Shown in pieces: positions 1 through 6,382 of a stretch of 12,165 nucleotides of DNA (the first letter of the stretch is position 1; the number at the start of each line of letters is the position of its first letter). The notes under the pieces are model-generated. The model searched no databases, was not told the origin of the DNA, and saw nothing but the letters and a program-made list of their open reading frames with translations. Location: assembly GCA_002279285.1 (NCBI GenBank), contig NCBR01000067.1, forward strand, positions 1-12,165, read 5' to 3'. The stretch is from Acidobacteria bacterium 37-71-11. GTDB taxonomy: Bacteria > Acidobacteriota > Thermoanaerobaculia > Thermoanaerobaculales > Thermoanaerobaculaceae. The position numbers and the translations under genes are program-made.

Positions 1-39
1 CCGCAGCGAGCGGGGGCGAGCAAGGCCCGAACGCCGCTT

Positions 40-77
40 CACCCGAGGGGCTAAGCAAAGGCCTCCACGCAGTGGAA
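40..77 (+). repeat. Dispersed repeat, left copy A (inverted relative to the right edge)
   Basis: This stretch aligns with small gaps to the reverse complement of 12066-12104. Both share CACCCG, then GGG, then AAGCAA, then AGG, and end in the identical 13-mer CCACGCAGTGGAA (65-77 here, 12066-12078 there). The 13-mer is itself a small palindrome, CCAC-GCA-GTGG. Both copies lie in non-coding DNA. I read it as one member of a dispersed palindromic repeat family of unknown function. Similarity may extend upstream to about position 5, but more weakly. Only a genome-wide search can show whether it is really multicopy. Confidence 0.45.
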
Positions 78-149
78 AGCAAGGCAGAGCGACCCGGCCA
101 GAGCCCGCGGGCAAAAGAAATGGCCTCTCGCCAGTACAGAGAGAGCTCC

Positions 150-186
150 GGGGCGCCCGCATCCGGCCACCGGCCAGGGACCCGGC
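150..186 (+). repeat. Dispersed repeat, left copy B (inverted relative to the right edge)
   Basis: This segment matches the reverse complement of 12089-12129. It shares GGGGCGCCC, then, after a 6-base gap, GCATCCGGCCACC, then GGGACC and GGC at similar spacing. The longest ungapped identity is 15 bases (156-170 against 12102-12116). It overlaps the part of the right-edge element that copy A also aligns to, so the left side seems to hold two partial copies of one element. The 6-base gap removes part of an arm of the hairpin seen in the right copy. The rest of 1-258 shows no gene with credible protein content. Confidence 0.45.
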
Positions 187-223
187 CTGGAGCGTGGGCG
201 GACGGCGGCGGCGCCGGAAGCAG

Positions 224-235
224 GGCGACGTCGCC
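224..235. promoter_or_regulatory. 12-bp perfect palindrome upstream of the MFS gene
   Basis: GGCGACGTCGCC is a perfect palindrome ending 23 bases before the MFS start codon, where an operator for a dimeric repressor could sit. Palindromes of this length are expected several times by chance in a GC-rich window of this size, and no regulator gene is adjacent. Position is the only argument for function. Confidence 0.15.
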
Positions 236-258
236 ATGGTCTGCTACCTTGACGGGCG

Positions 259-1512
259 ATGCTCGCATCACGCTTCGCGCACGCCTTCCGGGCGCTGCGG
301 CACCGGCCGTTCCGGATCTACTGGATCGGCCAGTGGCTCTCGGTCAACGGCACCTGGATGCAGACCACGGCGCAGGCGTGGCTCATCTACCGGCTCACGG
401 ACTCGCCCCTGGTGCTGGGGATCTTGTCGGCGGTGCGCTTCGGCCCGGCGCTCGTCGGGTCGCCGATCGCGGGCGTGCTCACCGACCGCCTCCCGCGCCG
501 GCTGGTGGTGCTCTCCACCCAGTCGCTGTCGCTGATGCAGGCGACGCTCATGGCCGCGCTCACGCTCTCCGGTGCGGTCCGCGTCTGGCAGGTGCTGCTG
601 CTGGCGTTTTTCCAGGGGATCGTGGACACGCTCGACACCCCGGCGCGGCAGACGCTGCAGGTGGACATCGTAGGGGTCGAGGACCTGCAGAGCGCCGTCT
701 CGCTCAACGCCTCGGCGTTCAACGCGGCGCGCATGGTCGGCCCGGCGCTCGCCGGCGTGATGGTGGCGGCGTGGGGCGAGGGGGTGTGCTTCGCGGTCAA
801 CGCGTTCAGCTACCTTGCCGTGCTGGTGGCGTTGCTGGCCATCCGCACGCCCCGCGCCCCGTCCCCGACCTCGAACTCGATGCGGGCCGAACTGGCCGAG
901 GGCGTGAGCTACGCCTGGGGCAACGTTCAGGTCCGCACGATGCTGGGGGGCATCGCCGTGACCTCGGTGTTCGGGCTCTCGTACACGACGCTGCTGCCGG
1001 TGTTCGCGCGCGACGTCCTGCACGGCGGCGTGCGCGGCTTCGGCGTCCTGATGGCGAGCGGCGGGCTCGGTGCGATGGCCGGTGCGCTGGCGGCGGCGGC
1101 CCGCCGCTCGTGGCGCCACACCGGCGTCATCATGGCGGCGGGCCAGGGGGCGCTCGGGCTCGGCCTTGTGGCGCTGGCCTTCACCCGCACCCTGGCGGTG
1201 GCCAGCGTCTGGATGGTGGTGATCGGCCTCGGCGTGGCGATCCAGCTCTCGACCACGAACGGGTTCCTGCAGACCACCGCGCCGCCGCACATGCGCGGGC
1301 GGGTGGTGTCGCTCTACATCTGGCTGTTCAGTGGGCTGTCTCCGGTCGGCGGTTTTGCGGCGGGGTGGATCGCCGAGCACGCCGGCGCGCCGTGGACGGC
1401 GGCGGGCGCCGGAGCGGTGTGTACGCTGGCGGCCGTGTTGACCGGTGGCGAAATGCCGCTCGTGCGGCGCGCGTTTGGAAAGCTGTGCGGCTCGGCCGGG
1501 AGGCAACCGTGA
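259..1512 (+). CDS. MFS transporter, MFS_3 / EntS-like exporter family
   Basis: Predicted 417-residue inner-membrane exporter of the major facilitator superfamily. The length and the run of about 12 hydrophobic segments fit the family. The loop between helices 2 and 3 carries a motif-A variant, GVLTDRLPRR (residues 72-81). The stretches DTLDTPARQ (about 123-131) and NAARMVGPALAG (about 155-166) are typical of the MFS_3 group (Pfam PF05977), which includes the enterobactin exporter EntS and many uncharacterised drug or metabolite exporters. The substrate cannot be read from sequence. The start is the ATG at 259, giving a basic N-terminus (RALRHRPFR) before helix 1; there is no strong Shine-Dalgarno in front of it. 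The stop codon overlaps the GTG of the SelW-like gene (GTGA), which suggests co-translation. Family assignment is secure; direction and substrate are inference. Confidence 0.93.
   Translation: MLASRFAHAFRALRHRPFRIYWIGQWLSVNGTWMQTTAQAWLIYRLTDSPLVLGILSAVRFGPALVGSPIAGVLTDRLPRRLVVLSTQSLSLMQATLMAALTLSGAVRVWQVLLLAFFQGIVDTLDTPARQTLQVDIVGVEDLQSAVSLNASAFNAARMVGPALAGVMVAAWGEGVCFAVNAFSYLAVLVALLAIRTPRAPSPTSNSMRAELAEGVSYAWGNVQVRTMLGGIAVTSVFGLSYTTLLPVFARDVLHGGVRGFGVLMASGGLGAMAGALAAAARRSWRHTGVIMAAGQGALGLGLVALAFTRTLAVASVWMVVIGLGVAIQLSTTNGFLQTTAPPHMRGRVVSLYIWLFSGLSPVGGFAAGWIAEHAGAPWTAAGAGAVCTLAAVLTGGEMPLVRRAFGKLCGSAGRQP
1498..1503 (+). promoter_or_regulatory. Ribosome binding site of the SelW-like gene
   Basis: GGGAGG sits 5 bases before GTG at 1509, inside the 3' end of the MFS gene. 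It is the best Shine-Dalgarno near this junction. It supports a GTG start at 1509, although the frame from there meets a TGA after only ten codons. That is what an in-frame Sec codon would look like. Confidence 0.7.
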
Positions 1513-1696
1513 ACGTCGAGATCACCTACTGCGTTTCTTGAAGTTATCAACCCAGGGCCGCCGGTCTGGCGGCCGAGCTCCCGGCGGGGTCTTCGACGTC
1601 GTGGCCGACGGCCGGAAGGTGTTCTCGAAACACGACACTGGCCGTTTCCCGCAGCCTGGCGAGGTCGCGTCCCTTCTCGGCGGGAGTGAGCGCTGA
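1509..1696 (+). pseudogene. SelW-like (SelT/SelW/SelH, Rdx family) selenoprotein gene with in-frame Sec TGA and a frame-breaking internal gap
   Basis: Thioredoxin-fold, probably redox-active small selenoprotein. From GTG 1509 the frame reads MNVEITYCVS, then TGA at 1539-1541, then SYQPRAAGLAAEL. Reading TGA as selenocysteine gives the CxxU redox motif (Cys8, Sec11) right after a beta strand, and PRAAGLAAEL is typical of bacterial SelW-like proteins. The family's C-terminal half follows, but in another frame: GGVFDVVADG, KVFSKHDTGRFPQPGEV, ending at TGA 1694-1696. Only two bases separate the halves (1581-1582), where family members have roughly 12-16 residues including a strand. The intact gene has therefore lost about 40 bases (3n+1) or the assembly has. 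Joined, only about 61 residues remain, short for this family. Sec readthrough without a frame change would run to 1748 and lose the family sequence. It is coupled by GTGA to the MFS gene. The family call is strong; the cause of the break is unknown. Confidence 0.8.
1539..1574 (+). promoter_or_regulatory. Candidate bacterial SECIS element
   Basis: Downstream of the in-frame TGA (1539-1541) lies a perfect 7-bp stem, GGCCGCC (1556-1562) with GGCGGCC (1568-1574), closed by the 5-base loop GGTCT (1563-1567). The loop begins 21 bases after the TGA. The E. coli fdhF SECIS, bound by SelB, also has GGUCU in its apical loop at comparable distance. I see no clear bulged U in the stem. The arms also encode the conserved residues RAAGLAA, so the segment is doubly constrained. 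Confidence 0.7.
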
Positions 1697-1740
1697 TCCG
1701 GACGAAAGTGCGGACCTGCATCGAGGGCCTTTGGGTCAGC

Positions 1741-1753
1741 TAGAATGACCGCA
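1741..1753 (+). promoter_or_regulatory. Candidate leaderless promoter of nadK (-10 TAGAAT)
   Basis: TAGAAT (1741-1746) matches the sigma-70 -10 consensus at five of six positions. The A of the nadK ATG (1753) is 7 bases past its end, which is where transcription would be expected to begin. No Shine-Dalgarno precedes this ATG (the six bases between are GACCGC). Together these fit a leaderless mRNA. No good -35 hexamer is visible at 16-18 bases, so the call rests on the -10 box and spacing alone. Confidence 0.45.
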
Positions 1754-2634
1754 TGCGGGGGGTGGTTCCCAAGCTGCCCCCGAGGCGGGTGGGGCTGGCG
1801 GTCAAGCTGTCCAGCCCGGAGGCGGTCGCCCTCGGGAAGGAGTTCCTGCGCGAGCTCGAGCGCCGCGGCATCGAGGGCGTCGCCGACGCCGAGTCGGCGG
1901 GGGCCCTGGGCGTAGCGGCTGGGCCGCTGCGCGCCGAACTCGGCCGGCACGTGGATGCCGTCGTCGTCCTCGGCGGCGACGGCACGTTCCTTTCGGTGAG
2001 CCGTGGCTGCCCGTCCGCGACGCCGGTGGCCGGGGTCAACATGGGCACGCTTGGGTTTCTCACCGAGCACAGCCGGGAGCAGGTGTTCACCCTGCTCGAC
2101 GATCTCGCCGGCGACCGCGTTTTCGTCGAGCGACGCGACCGGCTGCAGGTGGTCGTGAGCGACCACTCGGCGCGCCGGGAGTTCCTGGCGCTCAACGATG
2201 TCGTGATCAACAAGGCGGCGCTCGCCCGCATCCTCACCATCAACGTGGAGGTCAACGGCGAGTTCCTGTCGCGCTACCACGCCGACGGCCTGATCCTCGC
2301 GACACCGACCGGGTCCACCGCGTACAACCTATCCGCCGGCGGTCCGATCGTCCACCCGGGGCTGTCCGCGCTGCTCATCACCCCGATCTGCTCGCACACA
2401 CTCACGAACCGGCCGTTGGTCGTGCCGCTCGAGTGGCGGACCAGGATCTGGGTGGACGAGGGCGACGAGGAGGTCTACCTGACCCTCGACGGCCAACAGG
2501 GCCTGCCGCTGGCCGGCGGCGAGCGGGTCGAGGTCGGGAAGGCGGCCGAGCCGTTGTCTCTCATCCGTGTCCCTTCCGCGAGCTTCTTCTCCATCCTCCA
2601 CCAAAAGCTGAAGTGGGGCGAGCGGGAGGGGTGA
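1753..2634 (+). CDS. nadK: NAD kinase
   Basis: Cytoplasmic ATP(or polyphosphate)-NAD kinase that phosphorylates NAD to make NADP, at 293 residues a normal length. Family motifs are all present and in order: GGDGTFL (74-80) at the phosphate-binding site, GVNMGTLGFLTE (94-105), LNDVVINK (147-154) contacting NAD, the long DGLILATPTGSTAY block (178-191) followed by SAGGPIVHP, PICSHTLTNRPLV (211-223), and the C-terminal KLKWGER (285-291). The start is the first ATG, only 7 bases after a -10-like TAGAAT, suggesting a leaderless transcript. A GTG at 1789 preceded by GAGG is a possible shorter start that would remove 12 residues ahead of the first core strand. The stop is one base before the tamB-like start, so the two are probably cotranscribed. 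No damage is seen; identification is secure. Confidence 0.96.
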   Translation: MRGVVPKLPPRRVGLAVKLSSPEAVALGKEFLRELERRGIEGVADAESAGALGVAAGPLRAELGRHVDAVVVLGGDGTFLSVSRGCPSATPVAGVNMGTLGFLTEHSREQVFTLLDDLAGDRVFVERRDRLQVVVSDHSARREFLALNDVVINKAALARILTINVEVNGEFLSRYHADGLILATPTGSTAYNLSAGGPIVHPGLSALLITPICSHTLTNRPLVVPLEWRTRIWVDEGDEEVYLTLDGQQGLPLAGGERVEVGKAAEPLSLIRVPSASFFSILHQKLKWGEREG

Positions 2635-2635
2635 G

Positions 2636-5600
2636 GTGCCGCGGCGGCGACCCCACCTGACCCGCACCACGATCGGGCTGCTGCTCGCCGTTGCCATCTG
2701 GCTTGCCGCGGTGGCGGCCGGCGTTTGGGCCTTGAGCCTGCCCGGGTCGCGCGCCTGGTTCGCGCGCCAGATCGCGCAGCGGTTGGCGGCGGCGACGGGC
2801 CAGAGCGTCGGTGTCGCCGACGTGCAGGTCTCGCTCTCGCCGCCGCGCCTCGTCATCGAGGGGCTGCGGGTCGGGCCGGCGTCCGCGCCGATACTCCGAG
2901 TGGCGGTCACCGATGTGATGGTTGGCGACGTGTCGATCGCCAGCCGGGAGATCGGGATCGACCACCTCCGTCTCAAGGGCGTCGTCGTCAACATGGATGT
3001 CCCGCCGGCGTCCTCGTCGAAGCCCTCGGGCGCCGGTTGGGTCCGGGTGCTGGTGCGTCAGCTCGAGGTGCAGGACCTTCGGGTCGCACGGCTCGCGCTC
3101 CCCGACGGGATCGTCTTCTCGGCCAGCGACGTCGAGGCGCGCTGGAACGGGACGCGGCGGCACCCGATCAGTTCGGCGGTCCTCCGCGCCGGCTCGCTCT
3201 CGGCGCAGATCCCGAGGATGGAGCCGATCACCGGCTCGCTGATGGTCTGGGGCCGCAAGACGGACCTGGGGTGGGAGTTGGGCAGACTGCGCGCCCACGG
3301 GCGAGGCTGGTCGGTGGACGCCCGCGGCAGGGGCGCCGGGGCAGAAGGAAGCGCCGAGGGCAACGCGGCGATCGAGCTCTCCGAGCTGGAGCGTGTGCTC
3401 GACATCGGCGCGGGGCTCGCCGGTACCGTTCAGCTGCGCTGGCAAGCGACCGTCAAGCAGCACGGGTTTCGCATCGACGCCGATGTGACATGCCCCGCCT
3501 TCGAGGTCGCGGGGCTGCGTTTCGCCGATCTTGCGGGGGACGTCCACCTGGCGCCAGACGGCCTCGAAGCCACCCTTGCGCGGGCGGCGTTCGCGGGCGG
3601 CGAGCTCGAGGGGTCGTACACGCTCGACAGCCTGGGGCCCCCGTGGAGGCACCGCGTCGCGCTGCGCGGCCGGGGTGTGGACCTCGCAGGGTTCCTGCGG
3701 CAACTTGGAGCGCCGGACGCCGGTCTCTCGGGGCGCTCGCGGGTGAACGCCGAGGTGGCGTGGGACGGCGCGGCGTTCAAAGAGGGAGTGGGCACGGCGG
3801 TCGCCGACCTGCAACCCGGTGGCGGCGACGTGCCGGTGGCCGGCCGGGTCGTGGTTTCGCTGGCTCGCGACGGCGCCCTTGCTTTCTCGGCGAGGAACAC
3901 CACCCTGGCCGGCGCGCCGGTGCGCTGGAACGGCCGGTTGACGTTGGGGAGCTGGCTGCCGAGCTGGAACATCCAGGGCGAGCGCGTGCCGGTTGCCAGC
4001 ATCGCGCGCCTGCTCCGCGGCTGGGTCGGGGTGGACGTGGTGCCACCCCAGCTCACCGGCGAGGCGGCGCTGGCGATCGACCTGTCGGGACCGTTCCACG
4101 ACCTGACTGTCGCTGGGGACGTGGCGCTGGCGCCGGTGGCATTCGGTCCGGTCACCACGGACGGCGTGAAGGCCTCGTTCCGTGTGGGTCAGGGGGTGCT
4201 GGCGGTTGACCCAGCCGTGGTCTACGTCGGCCCCGGTCGGGTGACGGCCCGGGGCGTGCTGCGGTACGGCAGCGGCGGCGGACTCGAGTTGAAGTTCTCC
4301 GGCCGCGGCGTGCCGCTGGCCCGGATGGTCGCTTGGGGCGGCGTGCACGCGCCGCTCGCCGGGCGGGTCAACTTCACCGGGAGTGTGGCGGGAACGCTCG
4401 ACTCGCCGAGCGCCGAGGCCGCGCTCCACCTGGCCGGAGTCACGGTCGCCGGGGTCCCGTTCGGCGACGGCGGTGGTGAGGTGACGCTGGCGGAGGGCAT
4501 CGTGAGCGCCTCGCGTGTCGCCGTCGGTCCGTTCACGGCCTCGGCCAAGATCAACCTCGCGCGGCGCGAAGCGGTTGTCGATGCGACGCTCTCGGGGTTC
4601 GGCCTGGAGGCGATCTCGCCGCCGCTCGCCCGGATGGTTGGAGGCGCCCTCGACTGCACGCTGCACGGCGCCTTCCCGTTCGACAGCCCCGCAGGACGGC
4701 TCGAAGTCACGAGCGCCAAGGGTGCGCGCGGCGTGGTCGAGCTCGACGCGCAGGGGGTCCACATCGAACTGTCGCGCCCTCATGTCTGGAAGCTTGCTGG
4801 CGACCTGCGCCGTAGCAAGGGCGAGTTCCGCGGCAAGCTCGGGTTCGGGGTGGATTCGTGGCACTTGCTCGCACAGGACTTGGCGGGTATCGAGCTCCCG
4901 GTGGACGGGCGGATGGCGGGCGAGGCGGAGGTGCGTTTCGCGCCGCCGCAGCCGGCGCACATCGATGGCGTGATCCAGCAGCTGGTCGTCACCGTGGAGG
5001 GCGAACAGGCCACGCTCGAGCAACCCGCCCGTTTCGTCGTGGACGGCGGCGCGATGAGCCTCGAAGGCGTCACCCTGACCGGCTCGAGGTCGAACCTCTT
5101 CGTCCGGGTGACGCGTAGCGCCGGCGGCGCGCTTTCCGGGAACGTCTCGGGCGAGCTGCCGGGGGTCCTGCTGGGCTTGGTGTGGCGCGAGGCCCGGCCG
5201 ACGGGACGTGTGGAGCTGCTGGGCGAGATCTCGGGGACCGATTCGGCGCCGAGGTTCGAAGGCACGGCCCGGGTGACCGACGGGTCGCTGCGCGTCCCCG
5301 GCCTGCCCGAGCCCGCAACCAGGATCGCGGGGGTGCTCGAGTTCACGCCGGAAGCGGTCAAACTCGACGGGGTCACGTTCTCGATTCTCGGCGGCACAGG
5401 CGTCTGCCATGGGAGCATCCTCTTGAGTCCGCAGCTCGGGCTCGACCTCGCACTGAGCCTGAATATGGTGCGCTGGCCGCTGATCATCGGGCTCACGCCA
5501 ATCCTCTCCGGCGAGGTGCGCCTGGTCGGGACGCTGCAAGACCTGTCGCTCTCGGGCAAGGCGTCGCTCAAGCACACGGCCTTCCGCCGCGATCTCGACC

Positions 5601-6382
5601 TGCAGAAGCTGGTGCTCGAGCAGATCCGCGCGCCCGAACGGGCCAGGGTGACGGAGGGCTCGCCGATGGCGCTCAACCTTGCGGTGGACGTACCGGGCAC
5701 GCTCGAGGTCGACACCCCGCTTGCGAAGCTCGTCGCGCGGGGGGACCTCCGGATCGTCGGCACGACCGCACGGTACGGGGTGCTGGGACGGCTGGAAGCG
5801 CTCCCCGGCGGCGAGCTGGATTTCGCCGGGAACCGCTACGATCTGGACCGGGCGAGCGTGACGTTCACCAGCCCGGACCGGATCGAGCCGCACCTGGACA
5901 TCCTCGCCCGGACGACGGTGCAGACCTACGACGTGACCGTGGGGCTCAACGGCACCCTGGACCGCCTCACGCCGACGTTCTCCTCGAACCCACCGCTCCC
6001 CGAGATGGACGTCATCTCCCTGGTCTCGACCGGCCAGAGGGCCGACGTGGCCGGCCAAACCGGTCCGGGGGCGCTCGCGTCCTCGTTCCTCACCGACCAG
6101 CTCACCGGCGCCGTGACCAAGCGCGCGCGGACGCTTCTCGACGTCGACCAAATGCGAGTGGACCCTTTCGCCGCAACGCAGACCGGCAGCCCCACCGCCC
6201 GACTCACCGTGGTCAAGCAGATGAACCGCGACTGGACGGTGACCATGGCTACGAACCTCGCGGCCAACCGGGAAGAGGTGGTCACCAGCCAGTGGCGCTT
6301 GCGGCAGGGCGTGTACCTGGAGGCCAACCGGGAGGTGGACGGGTCGTACTCGCTGGAGGTGAAGTGGCAACGCCGCTACTGA
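2636..6382 (+). CDS. tamB: TamB-like translocation/assembly protein (DUF490 family)
   Basis: Very long (1248 residues) periplasm-spanning protein anchored in the inner membrane. An N-terminal signal-anchor occupies about residues 12-34 after a basic MPRRRPHLTR start. AsmA-like sequence follows (PPRLVIEGLRVG, about 69-80), then a long series of short beta-strand repeats, and a C-terminal TamB/DUF490 domain in roughly the last 350 residues (for example DVTVGLNGTLDRLTPTFSSN near 1098-1117, then LPEMDVISLVSTG; final strand SYSLEVKWQRRY). In E. coli TamB partners the Omp85 protein TamA in outer-membrane protein insertion; related AsmA-like proteins form grooves that carry lipids between membranes. 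Here an Omp85 gene follows directly, which supports the partnership, although the order is the reverse of E. coli. The start is GTG at 2636, one base after nadK, with GGGAGGGG upstream. The family is secure; protein insertion versus lipid transport cannot be told from sequence. Confidence 0.9.
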   Translation: MPRRRPHLTRTTIGLLLAVAIWLAAVAAGVWALSLPGSRAWFARQIAQRLAAATGQSVGVADVQVSLSPPRLVIEGLRVGPASAPILRVAVTDVMVGDVSIASREIGIDHLRLKGVVVNMDVPPASSSKPSGAGWVRVLVRQLEVQDLRVARLALPDGIVFSASDVEARWNGTRRHPISSAVLRAGSLSAQIPRMEPITGSLMVWGRKTDLGWELGRLRAHGRGWSVDARGRGAGAEGSAEGNAAIELSELERVLDIGAGLAGTVQLRWQATVKQHGFRIDADVTCPAFEVAGLRFADLAGDVHLAPDGLEATLARAAFAGGELEGSYTLDSLGPPWRHRVALRGRGVDLAGFLRQLGAPDAGLSGRSRVNAEVAWDGAAFKEGVGTAVADLQPGGGDVPVAGRVVVSLARDGALAFSARNTTLAGAPVRWNGRLTLGSWLPSWNIQGERVPVASIARLLRGWVGVDVVPPQLTGEAALAIDLSGPFHDLTVAGDVALAPVAFGPVTTDGVKASFRVGQGVLAVDPAVVYVGPGRVTARGVLRYGSGGGLELKFSGRGVPLARMVAWGGVHAPLAGRVNFTGSVAGTLDSPSAEAALHLAGVTVAGVPFGDGGGEVTLAEGIVSASRVAVGPFTASAKINLARREAVVDATLSGFGLEAISPPLARMVGGALDCTLHGAFPFDSPAGRLEVTSAKGARGVVELDAQGVHIELSRPHVWKLAGDLRRSKGEFRGKLGFGVDSWHLLAQDLAGIELPVDGRMAGEAEVRFAPPQPAHIDGVIQQLVVTVEGEQATLEQPARFVVDGGAMSLEGVTLTGSRSNLFVRVTRSAGGALSGNVSGELPGVLLGLVWREARPTGRVELLGEISGTDSAPRFEGTARVTDGSLRVPGLPEPATRIAGVLEFTPEAVKLDGVTFSILGGTGVCHGSILLSPQLGLDLALSLNMVRWPLIIGLTPILSGEVRLVGTLQDLSLSGKASLKHTAFRRDLDLQKLVLEQIRAPERARVTEGSPMALNLAVDVPGTLEVDTPLAKLVARGDLRIVGTTARYGVLGRLEALPGGELDFAGNRYDLDRASVTFTSPDRIEPHLDILARTTVQTYDVTVGLNGTLDRLTPTFSSNPPLPEMDVISLVSTGQRADVAGQTGPGALASSFLTDQLTGAVTKRARTLLDVDQMRVDPFAATQTGSPTARLTVVKQMNRDWTVTMATNLAANREEVVTSQWRLRQGVYLEANREVDGSYSLEVKWQRRY
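6355..6360 (+). promoter_or_regulatory. Ribosome binding site deciding the Omp85-family start
   Basis: GGAGGT lies inside the end of the tamB-like gene, 3 bases before GTG at 6364. It favours this GTG over the in-frame ATG at 6388, which has no Shine-Dalgarno and would leave too short a signal peptide. The spacing is rather tight. Confidence 0.5.

Noticed and set aside
244..249. TACCTT as a -10 box just before the MFS start
   Set aside because: Only a weak match to consensus, with no convincing -35.
72..1508. Open + strand frame running through the MFS gene into the selenoprotein start
   Set aside because: Before 1509 it is a shadow of the MFS gene with no membrane or domain character. Only the last eleven codons, ending in TGA, belong to a real gene.
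1445..1582. Start of the SelW C-terminal frame inside the MFS gene as a separate small protein
   Set aside because: The part before 1583 has no family similarity. Only 1583-1696 matches, so a start at 1445 would be a false gene built on the broken selenoprotein.
1656..1684. Terminator between the selenoprotein gene and nadK
   Set aside because: Only a 4-bp TCCC/GGGA stem could be drawn, with no T tract.
5182..6363. Upstream extension of the Omp85-family frame inside the tamB-like gene
   Set aside because: The extension reads as an Arg/Gly/Pro-rich shadow of tamB. POTRA sequence begins only after 6364, where a ribosome site and a hydrophobic leader occur.
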